DNA from: Membranipora membranacea
Lineage: Eukaryota; Bryozoa; Gymnolaemata; Cheilostomatida; Membraniporidae
Direction: 5' to 3'
DNA: 64,000 nt
Assembly: GCA_914767715.1 (NCBI GenBank)
Contig: OU612065.1
Coordinates: 39,556,001-39,620,000 of the forward strand
Shown: one piece after another, positions 12,201 to 23,900 of the stretch
Layout of the letters: the number at the start of each line of letters is the position of its first letter
How positions within the stretch are numbered: position 1 is the stretch's first letter
Made by a program: the position numbers and the translations under genes
Notes under the pieces: generated by a model
What the model was told of the DNA's origin: nothing
Seen by the model: the letters and a program-made list of their open reading frames with translations, nothing else
Database searches by the model: none

Positions 12201-15200
12201 CAGAGTCGGATCGAAACCCCAGCGTCCTGTCTCCTTGTGTTTTCTTTCTACCTTTTCACTTGTGAGATATTTTGCAAAGAACTTCTGTTGGTCCTTGACA
12301 CTGCGGACGGCTTTTAGCTTCTGTCTGTTTCTCTGACTTTTAGCATCATCTAATTTGAGACTTTGGAAGGTGGCCAACACAGAATCTGCATACTAACAAA
12401 AAGATGACAGGAAAATATGATGAAAAAAAAACAATTTTAAGTGAAATATGTCTATGAACCTAAAGTTAATGTTCTGTTAAAGCTTCACAACAGGATGTGC
12501 CCCTTTATGTTACCACATGACCTCTATTTGTCAAAATACATGGGCCAACAGAGCAGATGAAATTCCTTTCTCAGAAACAAATATGTTTGGGATGAGAAAT
12601 AACTATCAAGTTAGTCTTTAGCCTGTCCTGGCATGCTTAGTTGGTGGTGGGGGAGGGCAAAAGCTTTCACATCCACATTGGTTTTATGAATAAGGGATAT
12701 CAAAACAAATATCTAGTAACTAACTTTAAGTATATAAGGTATAGGGTACTACCCCACACAAGCCACCCGAGCTTAAGGGGGCCCGTTAAATAGGGCGGTC
12801 AAATAAGACCTAGTGCATAAAAAAAAACATTGTCCACATATTATGCTGTTGATATCAAAATTGTGTGGGAAGAGAAAGCTGCGAAACCCACCTTTAAATT
12901 ACCATGTAACCCATGTTAAATTAAGAAAGGTAAGCACCAGAGCGCACAAGAACAGTACAAGATAGCCTTCAGATAGCTTTAGGTCATCGTTTATCATTTA
13001 ATTGAATGACTTGGGACTCAAGTTATTCTCTATTTGTTTACCTTGTAAGTGGTAAAACCTGAAGGTCATGATAATAAATTTAATTTTATACAAAAATGGA
13101 TATAAAGAATTGACACCTACCGTAGAGAACTTTTTCCACTGAGGTTTGCTGTAACACACTAATGGTTCTCTGAAGAATTCCTGTAGAGACCAGAACTTAG
13201 TATAGAAGGCGTAGTCTACTGGAGCTTCCTGTGCCAGAGATAATCCTAAATCATCTGTATCCATCTCCTCTCCTCGCTTCTCTGGAGGTAACTTAAAATA
13301 AATACATCAAATGCTAAATATTGACATTTTAAATATTCTGCAATTACCTACATCTGCTGTCAATCCTAGCTAAGCTCCCAAATTACATATTGACCTCAAT
13401 TTTTAATGACATAAATAGTACACAGGTCAAAGCATACTGCTTTTTGAGGACTGCTGATAGATCGTTGAATACCTGAACACATAGTAAAACAATGTCAAAG
13501 TAAGGACTTAAAGCGAAATACAAGAATCATGTGAGGGATAAACAGTTGAGGCGATAAGCAGGCAATTGCAGAACACTGAGTAAGTTAATATAGGTGTATA
13601 TACTTATAAATATAATAATCTCAGAATATCATACAAGCCATGTATTTACAATTTACTAAAATGGAAATCACAGCTTAAATAGTGCTATGTGTTATACATT
13701 TCAAGCATTTAGACAGACGAGATGTAACAATTACAATCCACACCCACATACCTACCACAATACAATATTATTGCCTCTACAACACGATACTCCAACCCCT
13801 ACAATATAATACATACCTCTACAGAAAAGTCATCAGTGGGCGAGACTTTACTGAATACAGTCAGGTTATCCAGATTAAACTCACTCAGTAGATTCAGACC
13901 TGTAATAAAACATTCATAGAATTCATTCGGCTACTAAACCCATCCAGATATATACAAAAACCTCACATTCAGATATATACAAAAACCTCACATCCAGATA
14001 TATACAAAAACCTCACATCCAGATATATACAAAAACCTCACATTCAGAGATTACAAAAACAAATTGACTTATCTCAAATGGTATGGCCACTTTTGGGGAG
14101 GGGGAATGTTGTGGACATCAGTTTATAGTACGGCCATTACAAGCATGAGCTATCCTGTAACAATTGTTTTTTTTGCAATTTCCTTTCTAGTAATTGATCA
14201 GTTTACCAAGTTTTCATCTTATGCAAAAAAACACAGTTTTATCAAAGAATTCCATTGATTGTGTTGATAAGAAACAGTTTCCGTCAAAGTGTACCTGAAA
14301 CTAACAAATAATCCGGCATATGCGCAGGGAAGTTAGAAAGAAAAGGAGTTTTAAAGAAAAGGTAACTCCGAATAGTTGTAGCCTGGCCGATTGTCAAGCT
14401 GAAGTTATCTTTGACCACTTAATTATGTCTATACTATCTACTCAATTAAGTGATAATAATACATGTCATGGTCATACTTTACATTACATCATACATACCT
14501 GATTTCTCTGTTAAAGGAAATAGTCGAGCTAAAAACAGCTGAATACGTCCACAGAATACCGTGTTTTGAGATTTTGACAACTTTTTGAGGATATCTGCAA
14601 AATTAGGATAAATTGTACATTTTGTTACCACATTGGTGTAGCCTTGTCCCGTGGTTGCTTTTTTTGTTTATCCCCAAAAGGAGGGTACTATTAGTGATAT
14701 TTAGCCTGATTTCGAGGCTTTCAGTCATCTCCTCATTGATATTTGAGAGCATCTTTTATTTCTTTCAGCCGTTTCTGGTCTCCTTTTATTGTTGCAGAAA
14801 ATGAAAAAAATGTAGCTGCACTAAGGTGCAAGGCAAGGGGAAAATTCACCCTAAACAAGAGTGGTTGACAAATACAGCGAATGCTAAATGTCTGCTGCTA
14901 CCAAATACAATGCTCTAGTATTCGGGTTGATACATTAGTATTTTCAGGGATAGGAATTCTTTCAACAGCAGCTGTTGCTTGGGCTCACACACCGCAGTGC
15001 TTGGGCTCACACACCGCTGTGCTTGGGCTCACACACCGCTGTGCTTGGGCTCACACACCGCTGTGCTTGGGCTCACACACCGCTGTGCTTGGGCTCACAC
15101 ACCGCTGTGCTTGGGCTCACACACCGCTGTGCTTGGGCTCACACACCGCTGTGCTTGGGCTCACACACAGCAGTGCTTGGGCTCACACACCGCTGTGCTT

Positions 15201-18200
15201 GAAGAAACAAAAACCCGTTTTAGTCAGTATAAGTCCCTAATATCCGGTGAGCTAAAATTGAAAGCAACAGATCCTACCAGACCATACGTGTACAAATAAG
15301 ACCATATAATACCAGATGGTAAGCCAGGTGAGTGCTGCACAAGAATGATTTATAGATGTGATAACTTACCGTTACACATCCTCAGTAGGTGATTCTTTCC
15401 TTTCGAGAACAGCGGCTCCTGTAACATATACACAAGAAACGATTTATTATTAATTATAACGGTTCCCTGCTGTTCATGCGACAATAGAAGATATAAGTGC
15501 AGGCACTATATTCCTTAGTGGGTATTGTGATATTAGCTGTAAATGCTGATTGCCTATAACCCGATTCTTGGACTGCTTATCAACTTTGTTTCTGGACAGT
15601 CATGGGAAGCACAAAAGAAGACAATGGCCCCTCCCCATCATAAATGAATCGAATTTCTAACTCACAGTTTTCCATTGGTACATTTGGTCCTCGACATAGC
15701 TGAATAACTCCTCACATTGACTGATAGTAGAGCAATCAGCCAGATCCATCAGTAGACTAAATATTGTACCTATCGGGCAGGTCTCTGTAAAACAAGGCAG
15801 AGTTATATAAGTATGTCATTGCTAATACTACCTGGCCTGACAACCATGCAAATTCTCTACAGAACAGGGATGATCCATTCTTTTGGGGTGGTTGAAAAAA
15901 AAAGAAGAACCGAAGATTTAAGAAAAACATTACTGGAAAATCCTAAAATAGATTTTAACGAGTGACAACCTACTATTCCTGTTAGCTGTACAAAAGCATA
16001 TCCTTGAATTTTTGGTCTCAATCCAATTTCTTATATCATATTAAGATAGAAAAACACTGTCGATATCCGAGAGCGAATCATCAAAGCGTAACATTTGCAT
16101 TAGATGAAATACCATTGTGTTGTTGGCAAATACGCACAGTATCTAAATACTTTAATATTTGGACGAAATCTCTCTGCGTCAAATGATGACAACCTTTTTG
16201 CTGAGATTCGCTAACATGTCGCTTTGCTGATTTGCTTTGTAATGATCACCACTGTGTTTCTACCTTTACTATGCAGGTTTGCACGGACATCTGCTTTTCC
16301 ACCTACCTTTAGATATTGCCACAAGGGTATAATCCAACAAGGGTATTGCAGCACGTATTCTCCCATTCTGCTTCTACAACAAAAAATAATTCATTGATAG
16401 CCATAAAATTTAAACAAAAGTCTACAGTAACCAGGTTCAGTCAGCCACAGAAAGAAAGATCAAATATCTCATAATTTTGATTTTTCGTTATTGTCTGGTA
16501 AAAGTGAGAACTATCGTATAAGGCTTCTACAGAAGTATTTACTTTATACCAATTTGATACACTAAATTGTTGGTTGCGCCACTGGAATTCAATTTAGTGG
16601 GGTTGATGGAAAGGGTGGCTATCATAGCTAGGAGTGTGACAAGCAGATGATTGCATCAAGCCACCAACCACAAAACAATGTTAATTTTTACCATAAATGG
16701 AAGTAACCATCATACTCTACCCACAATAATATTTGACAGAAGCTCTCTCAGCGATAAATCAACACACTGTAACTTCTCTGCATCGCTGTAGAGAACAAAA
16801 TACAATACATACTACTCAAACTTTCGTCAAGGGTAGAAGCCCAATGTCTATTACCTCACATCTGATCATTAACAGCAAGCCTTCAGCCAGGCAATTCAGA
16901 TACTAAGTCTAATGATGCTCTAATAAAGTAAGATTGGGGCGAGGGAAGCTAAGGCAGGGATTAATTGTTTCTAGTTTGATGGACCAGGTCTAGGCTTCCG
17001 ATCAATATAGTGACTACTTTGTCTTCCCATTGACTTCACCATAGATTATATATTGCAACAGGCGCCACTCATCAAAATCATATGCATAGACTTGAACAAA
17101 TATCACTGTCATGAGAGGTTATCCGAACAAGAGGACTGTCAGTATACATTCAACATTTGAAGCATTTATTGGATCTTATGCAGCTTTACTAATCTCCGGC
17201 CCTTTTCATGTTTCATCGTTATAATAAATTGAATAGAGCGTTCCTTTTCAATCAGTCAACTGACTATTTACCCAATGGTTTACCTATCATTATAATTGCA
17301 TTTGTTGTCCTGTGGTTCTATACACTTTTCAATATGCCAATTTAGCAGTCCCAAAAGTAAAGCCTTCAAAATCCAGCTATACAATTTATGTGTAATGTTC
17401 ATAATTGGCTTCATTCACTTTCACTATAATCTCTTATTCTACCTACCTGCCGTTCCCTTCTTTGAAAAGATCCAGAAATGTCTTGATGTTTGCTTTCTGA
17501 TAATTGGCAGCAACAACAGAGCCCTGCAACAACAACATAAAGCGTCATTCCAAGGGTCATTCTACTGCCAGGCATTTTAAAAGATGAACCTGTTGGTAAC
17601 CTCCATTCACTCCCGCTACTTGCTAGCATCCACAAGTCATGAAACAGCTTTCAATTATAATGAGCAATCATCACTATCATTTCACTACTGTGGGTCTTTC
17701 AATTAGGCGAATCCGTTCCCAAAACTATCACACTCAGAATGTATATAGTTCTATCAATCAATGAGTGAGCGATTTATGAACGAGATCCTAGCAGGTAATG
17801 CTCACTCACTGGTCCTAGTCTTACATCAAGGAGTTAGTCATGTCTTGTCTTACACAGCCTTTACATGCATTGTTGTAAGACTAAGAGAAACCCGACAGGC
17901 GGCCAACACATTCAACACATATTGGACTTCCACTATAATTTCTAAACTTTGGTAATTGGGGGTGACTGGTGTAAGCAATGAACTAAACCTTAGGTTTAGT
18001 TCATTGGTGTAAGTTAAGTGATCAAAACTTAACTTGTGTCTAGTCAACACATGTACCTTACTCACTGGCTAGTCACTAGCCAGTCTCATGGTACGCTTGT
18101 TATTGTTTTTTTCTAGGCTAGTCTAGTGATGAACCATGAACCAATCTCCCTGGATGAACTGAGAAGTTGAGTGGAGAAAGAAACTTGAAGATTTGGTTGA

Positions 18201-18384
18201 GTGTTCAAGTGAATTCTTACACAGTAGAAGCAGAACAGTAACTAACATTCTATCCCTATTTAAGCAGTGAGCTGTTATGAAAACTACTGTTGCATAAATA
18301 CAGGCCATACCCCGTGTTAATTGAAAAACTCACATTTATTTGGTCTTTGAATGAGTGAAAGTCAAATTGACTGGAGGCTGACAT
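6251..18384 (-). CDS. THOC1: THO complex subunit 1 (THOC1/HPR1), 19 exons, 696 aa
   Basis: THOC1 is a core subunit of the nuclear THO/TREX complex, which couples transcription to mRNA packaging and export. Coding exons in transcript order: 18334-18384, 17447-17523, 16725-16785, 16307-16373, 15666-15784, 15370-15418, 14499-14594, 13817-13899, 13121-13291, 12252-12392, 11577-11680, 11122-11239, 9982-10082, 9508-9627, 8752-8847, 7834-7981, 7001-7175, 6599-6810, 6251-6352. All introns are GT-AG and all phases agree. The product matches the family length and carries strongly conserved blocks, such as [39 protein letters not shown] and [10 protein letters not shown]-type motifs. An acidic Glu-rich linker (exon 7001-7175) precedes a C-terminal death domain (about residues 605-690), as in animal THOC1. 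The start at 18384 was chosen because its 17-codon exon joins in phase 0 and aligns with the family N-terminus. Exon 1 is the least certain. Confidence 0.95.
7412..7712 (-). repeat. tRNA-like dispersed repeat, copy 1 (THOC1 intron), with a degraded opposite arm
   Basis: Read on the minus strand, 7523-7417 contains the same tRNA-like unit as the other copies: CAGGTATGGCTGTG (A-box region), a GTTAGAGAT stretch, ATAATACACTGAGAG, and CGGGTCGAAAC (B-box region). At 7683-7710 the plus strand ends in TCAAACCGCCTAAATCCG, which is the terminal sequence of the 49.6-50.05 kb copy, followed by a T run. The element is probably an inverted pair whose right tRNA-like arm has decayed. Confidence 0.7.
9176..9350 (+). 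repeat. tRNA-like dispersed repeat, copy 2 (THOC1 intron)
   Basis: The unit starts at about 9240 with GACAGGAGGCAGGTATGG, carries a good Pol III A box (TGGCTGAGTGGTTAGAGG, 9253-9270) and a degenerate B box (AGATCGAAACC, 9319-9329), and ends in a T-rich run near 9340. The 45 bases before it (AAAGTCAGGAAT...ATAACACAATAAAATCTGA) also occur, inverted, inside the 49.6-50.05 kb copy. The repeat is therefore longer than the tRNA-like part. Confidence 0.8.
10159..10300. repeat. 19-bp minisatellite in a THOC1 intron
   Basis: GTCTGGATGGCCAGTTTGA repeats exactly at 10202, 10221, 10240 and 10259, with a variant copy at 10278. Degenerate copies flank it on the left from 10159. There are no spacers, so this is a tandem repeat and not a CRISPR array. 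Confidence 0.9.
10551..10605 (+). repeat. Dispersed GC-rich repeat, copy A
   Basis: This stretch (GTCTGAGCCCCAGACTTTTC followed by CCCCGTCCGACGCCCCCC) reappears inverted at 61940-61990 with a few indels in the C runs. It is unusually GC-rich for this AT-rich region. No coding role is seen. Confidence 0.7.
12131..12240 (+). repeat. tRNA-like dispersed repeat, copy 3 (THOC1 intron)
   Basis: The unit begins GACAGGAGGCAGGTATGACT, keeps the AGTGGATAGAGGC part of the A-box arm, has a good B-box match (GGATCGAAACC, about 12209-12219) and ends TCCTGTCTCC followed by T-rich sequence. It lies directly beside the splice donor of exon 12252-12392. Confidence 0.82.
13941..14060. repeat. 25-bp minisatellite in a THOC1 intron
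   Basis: Units of 25 bp (CATCCAGATATATACAAAAA plus CCTCA) begin at 13941, 13966, 13991 and 14016, and a degraded fifth begins at 14041. The copies are nearly identical and uninterrupted. Confidence 0.9.
14977..15200. repeat. 22-bp minisatellite, ten copies, in a THOC1 intron
   Basis: GCTTGGGCTCACACACCGCT plus GT repeats every 22 bp, with ten copies starting at 14977 and almost no variation. The unit length is not a multiple of three and contains no stop in any plus-strand frame. The tract is therefore open in all three frames and produces three long artificial ORFs. Confidence 0.95.
17976..18084. repeat. Three consecutive perfect palindromes in THOC1 intron 1
   Basis: First: 15-bp perfect arms 17976-17990 and 17992-18006 around a single base. 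Second: AAGTTAAGT (18011-18019) and ACTTAACTT (18027-18035). Third: 10-bp perfect arms 18064-18073 and 18075-18084 around a single C. The sequences of the three hairpins are unrelated. Confidence 0.9.
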
Positions 18385-19063
18385 CTTGGCTCTTGACAAT
18401 TTAACTCCAATCGTTCATATACAATATATTTTAACAAGTGTCTGTTGAGAAAATAGTTGTGAGAAAGGACAACTCCAAAATTGCCACAGTTATTCAAAAT
18501 CACTGGTGCTAGATCATTTGTTTGACCATTCATAATCATAACATACATATGTATTATGTAAAGTTTATTATATCCATTTGCCCAATTTGTTTCCATATGC
18601 TATTTTTATGCTGTACGGTAACTGCACCTTGTAGAGCATGGGTGTTGGGGACTCTTTATAGCATATTGCATATAGCATTGCAGCATCAGTCATGCGTTTT
18701 TAGTTTTGCATCCAATATATCATGGTATTGATAAAAGCTAGAAGTTGATAAAAGTGAACGCTTAAACTTTGGGTAAAAAATATTATTAATATGATACATT
18801 AAAGTAGGGGAAAAGATTTCTTTGCATGTTCTTGTGAACTGTTTCAAACTCAGATGTCAAGTCTAAATCTAATAAAGTCCCCATAACTGAATTATATATA
18901 TGACATTACATCCGTTACAGATATTTTACCAAATTATCAAGCTCATAGTCTACAGGAAATTAGCAATCGGGCTGTAAAATTTTTGGTATTACTTAATTCC
19001 AAGAAGTCCTTGCTTATTCACTGATAATTGCCCTTATGTAAAATTCCCGTATGATATCATAGC
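18385..19063. other. THOC1 upstream region
   Basis: This is AT-rich sequence upstream of the THOC1 start codon. No TATA box or other promoter element could be assigned with confidence. The last eight bases are the left target duplication of the hAT-like element. Confidence 0.4.
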
Positions 19064-19404
19064 CAGTGGTGGATATGGAAATAAAAAAGTGCCTATACAC
19101 CAAACATTGAGATCAATCCAAGTGCGGGGGTTCTCCCCCGTGAATTTTTTTGATATTACAGTATTACAAATTACAGTGTTATGGTGTCTCTTTTTGACTT
19201 TTTGAGCCTAAATCTAAGAGCATGTTTTGACTGAAGCAAACAGTAAAGTAAAAGTAAACAAACCCTGCAAACAACGTAAACAAACTTATCCAAACATACA
19301 AATTGCACAGCGGTGATAGGTTATAAGTGCCTATACACTTATTGAAGGTGTATAGGCATTGATGTGAACTTCCTATACACCGTATAGGCCCATTTCCACC
19401 ACTC
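19064..19404. mobile_element. Miniature hAT-type transposon (non-autonomous), 341 bp
   Basis: The termini are inverted repeats: the left end starts CAGTGGTGGATATGG and the right end, reverse complemented, starts GAGTGGTGGAAATGG. The element is flanked by a perfect 8-bp direct duplication, ATCATAGC, at 19056-19063 and 19405-19412. An 8-bp duplication with CAGTGGTGG-like ends is characteristic of the hAT superfamily. Subterminal GCCTATACAC motifs and their complement GTGTATAGGC recur at 19091, 19329, 19348 and 19371. These could be transposase-binding repeats. The interior has no transposase. Confidence 0.88.
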
Positions 19405-19412
19405 ATCATAGC

Positions 19413-20543
19413 AATGTACTAAATAGTTGTCCCTACAATAACATAAGAACAGAGCTCGCTTTTCATCCCATTGCTGCAGTTTTGTTCCTGAAGGTAAGAC
19501 AAGTTCAGTTCAAGCTAATGTAAGCGTTAGACCAGTGAACCCATTGGGTAGACTACACTGGCTCCCAGCGTAATTTAAAATACTTCCTGCTTTTAATGTT
19601 TATCGAAACATTTAACCCTTTTAGCCTGAAACTAGTTATTTTATCGATTGTAATCATGCTGGTAGTTGGCAGCAATTATTCATTATTCATAATATATAAG
19701 TTCCATGTTAGGTTTAACCGGTATGTACATTACATTGATCTGACACCTTGTAATATATGCACCACTCCATTGTGTTATCAAGGAGTAATATTATACTCCT
19801 TGGTGTTATCAATTGTCTAGCATATCTCAACTGTAAATAAGATTTCATACTCTGTCACGATTGGTCAATTATTCAACCAATCAAATACGCTAATTAGTCC
19901 GCAAGTCAAACACTTTTCCATATAAGAATGCAGGCATCTGATGTTTACATTTTGGCACCAGACCTGTATATATATAATAACTAAACCAGCACACTGTGTC
20001 TGCGTTTTCTAAACTTTAAGTCAGAAAATTAAAGTTTTATTCGATGTGTCAAACACCTTCCAGCCAGCATTTTGAATCAGCTGCTACTACAGACAATAGT
20101 ATGATAATATTTCTCCTGTTGAATTAGTATCAACAATAAAAATATAACATTCACAACATGGTCATGGCTTAGTACTGAGTAAGGAGTAAACAATAATGGG
20201 ATTGTACAGAAACATTTCTGTCTGATATAAGATATAAGATTATCTGTCTGTCTGATATAAGGATCATCAGAAATGAAAATGGAAAATCACAAGTAATGTG
20301 CAACAAAAAACTACACTACGCACATCATCGGAAAATATAGTTATGTTAGAAAGTCTGCAAAATAATATTTACAAATAGTGTGATATATAATTGCAGTGCA
20401 CTCAAAGCTCTTTATATAAAAGGAACTATATTGAATGGAACAATGGATGAAATCTGACTGACATTTATAAAAATGGGAATCGATAAATATAGCCAAAAAA
20501 TAACCATTTTGGGTAATGTATAGTCACTGATTGGGATGATTGT
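19413..20543. other. Intergenic between THOC1 upstream region and TRAF6 3' end
   Basis: No gene is recognised. The sequence is AT-rich and includes a short GATATAAGATATAAGAT-type repeat near 20224-20270. Confidence 0.45.
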
Positions 20544-20549
20544 TTTATT
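20544..20549 (-). terminator. Candidate polyadenylation signal of TRAF6
   Basis: AATAAA on the minus strand lies about 390 bases downstream of the TRAF6 stop codon. Confidence 0.45.
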
Positions 20550-20940
20550 GAACCTGGCGGAGGAAGTCATGAGGGTTCACATGATAACAATCCTCTCCCA
20601 ATAAACTCATGTCATATCAGCTGCAGTTACCAATATGTGATGCTTAAATTACAAATACTGTGAATTGGTCATTCTCATACTAACTGGGGAATCTTTCCAT
20701 ATCAGCGGATTTTGTTGGTCCCACATATCTGGAAATAAACACAATCTAAATCTTCCTAAATTAGATTCTATAGAATTGAGATAATTTTCCTTTTGTATCT
20801 AATCTTCATCCACTACAATTATGAGCAAACATTGAATTTAGAAAGGATTATAAATCAGGGAACACACATCACATTACATTTTCAGAGAACAAAGAGAAAA
20901 TTTTCTTTTCTTATTAGGGAATTGGATGGACAGGTAAATT

Positions 20941-23900
20941 TTACAATGCAGGACTGGGCTTGACCTCAGCTTTTATCAGCAGCATGTCATTCTTGATGAA
21001 ACATCTGTCCTCACTTTCTAGATATGATATCGGAGCAAACTCCATATAGCCGAAGCCTTTATGGTTCCTATAACTATTAGGCCGCTGGAAGGCTGCCAGT
21101 CCTGGCTTAGCGACCAGAGTCTCAGTAATGGGATTACGTTTGCTGGGCTGAGACTGCTGGTCACAGATTGTCAAGGTGATTTTACCTGTGAAGGGCCAAG
21201 TCAGGATATCGTCGTTCTCTGATTGCATAAGATGGATGAATAAAGATAAATGGGTGCCTTGAGCGTTTTCCACGCCATTTAAATTAAGTCTAATACAGAA
21301 TTGGTAACCGTTGAAGCTAGTGAAGAAACCTTGGCTGTGAATGACACAGTTTGGAGCACCTCGTTTGGCATCGACCCGTAGCTTGGAGTAATTCTTCAGC
21401 CTCCAAATATACGTCCCCTGACAGTTTCTGTTTTTCATTTCATTTCGAGCATCTCTTAAATCTGACTTGATATCTTGAAGAGAGTTTTCTAAATAGTTTA
21501 CTTTGGACCTCAACTCTAGAATGTGCTGTTGTTGGTTGCTGATTTGGTTACGGAGTTGCATTGTGGTCTCAGCCTCGGCCCCTATTACGTATTCACCACT
21601 ATTATACACGGATGTTGTGTAACCTCCGTTTCTCTCTGGTACGGCTGAAGGGTCAGCGAACGATCCATCACGCTGCAACTTTGGTTTCTTCAAATCATCT
21701 TCATGGTACTGACTGAGATCAGCAGGTTTGACTAGTGACTCTGACGCTCCTGACATAGTGCCTACAGGTAACATACTGGACATACGACTCTCTAACTCCT
21801 TCAGATCATCTAAGGCAGGTCTGGGATCTTCTGACATGCGCTCCACGCATATGGCAAGGCTAAGCAGGTGCTCTTGCTGACACTGTTCCATGTGGTGTTT
21901 CATGTCAACTGCAGGGCACTGTTAAAACATTATTACATGTGCAACATTTGCATAACACTTGTATATATTGTATAACCATGGGATGACATTATCTCAAATT
22001 TCACAGTAGGAGTTGCTTCCTCCGCTCATGGAAGTACACAATCATTGGCAGACATAAATTCTTGTTTACAGCAAACTAATTGATAAAGTAAATAAATATT
22101 TCACTGGTTGCCAACTGAAACATTTCCTCATCTCTGCACCGATAGCCCTAGGAAATGCTCATGTTGTTTTGATACGCTTTGTTTAATGATGGAATGTGCT
22201 TTTAAAATCCTGCTGTGGCCTTTTGAACAAAAGTTGAAGCTAAATGAGCTTTCAAGAGTTCATTAACAAATAAACACTTACTGTAAATTTGCATCCGAAT
22301 CTGGTAAATCTACATTGTATGATGTTATTACTGGTACATGTATGACGTCTTTCTCCCTCCTGGGAATCTCCCTAAAACAATTATAAAATACTCTAACAAA
22401 ATCCAATAAGACAAGGCTCTAGGCCTACATAGAGTTTATCTGGGATTGATTTAAGACAGTAAACCAATAAGGGAATGATGGAAATATGGAACAGAAAACA
22501 GCAGCTGTCACAATATCTATTTTTCTCAATCTACATGCAATCTTGTTAATGAGGAAACTAAGATTTTATTTCTTCCAACAAACTCAATATAGATTGGGAG
22601 AAACCTGGTTATCACGTTCTTATAAGCGGTGACTTTCTACTTTTTGCAACCCATACATTGAATAATGAATACGTTGAAATCTTCCACATCAGAGTGAGGG
22701 TAGGCCCAAGGAGTAACAGGGGACTGAAACTCCTTGTTAGGCCTATATCCTAACTATGTTATTTTATCATATATCAAGGCAAGAAAACGCAGTTTATTCA
22801 AGCTGACAGTATTTGAAAGTTTAACCTTGCTAGAGGATGAATTTAAAATTAAGAATTCAATGTTTAAATCCAAAATTTGCAAATTTAATCATTTGGTGGT
22901 TAGTCACTGACTGTATCGTCAGTTGGCTAGCCAATTTAATCTGGAGAGGGATGTTACATCATCACAGACTGGCTAGGCCTCTCTTACAAACAAACCAATA
23001 CCATATCATAGTATCCCTGTATGTAGTGGAGAGCCAGATTATGTCTTTTGACTAAAACAATCACTTCCCCCCCCAAGACATTGTGATGGCAAGTTGCCTA
23101 ATGACTGACACAGCCTGTATCGAAATACAGCCCCTCTCCCTTAACATACCTTACTCTAGGACACCCATGACGGGGCATTTGTGGACATAATGTTTCTATG
23201 TCAAAGACCTGGATGATTAGCGGAAATCACAAATAGACCTATTAGGCGATCCAACCTGACAGGCTTCGTGTTTATAATGAGTAGCTGGCTGGTGAAACCA
23301 GAAAATCAATTGCTCCATCTCAAGAGTTTGAAATTCCCACTTACAATAGGGGTGGGGGGGGGGGGCTGTGATTATTGCCCTATCATCACAACTATGAGCG
23401 GTCTTTCATATCTTACATTTGATTGGTCGATAGGTTCCCCACAGTAAGGACAGGCAGCGTTTGCTGTCGAGCACTTATTCTGGTGATTCTCCAGGTTACT
23501 AAGAGGCACCTGATGCTGACACAGCTTACAGGATACCATTATCTTACAGCAGGTCTTAGCTACATGCTCGTCTAGATCTTTTGCCATTATCTCCTCGTGA
23601 CAATTGTTCGGACAGACTACCGGCCTGTATGGACAGCTGGCCTGATGACGCTGCAAAAAAATGGTACACAATGGATAAAATGATGATGTGCCGGAAAATA
23701 TAGAGATATCAAATTCAATTCAATACTCTCACTACTATAAGCTCTGGCATATCTTGCGTCACTAAACAGTGATAATATCCCGGAATTCGGTGGAAATCCG
23801 TCACAGATTTGATGCTCTGTGTGACGAAACCTGTGGTGAAATGGGAAAATGGGAGTGCTATATAATGGTTTGCTATTTCCTGTCAGGAATTACGCAATTT

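Noticed and set aside
14881-15299. Three overlapping plus-strand ORFs with [11 protein letters not shown]-type repeats
   Set aside because: They are the three frames of one 22-bp minisatellite inside a THOC1 intron. The repeat unit lacks stops, and there is no other coding evidence.
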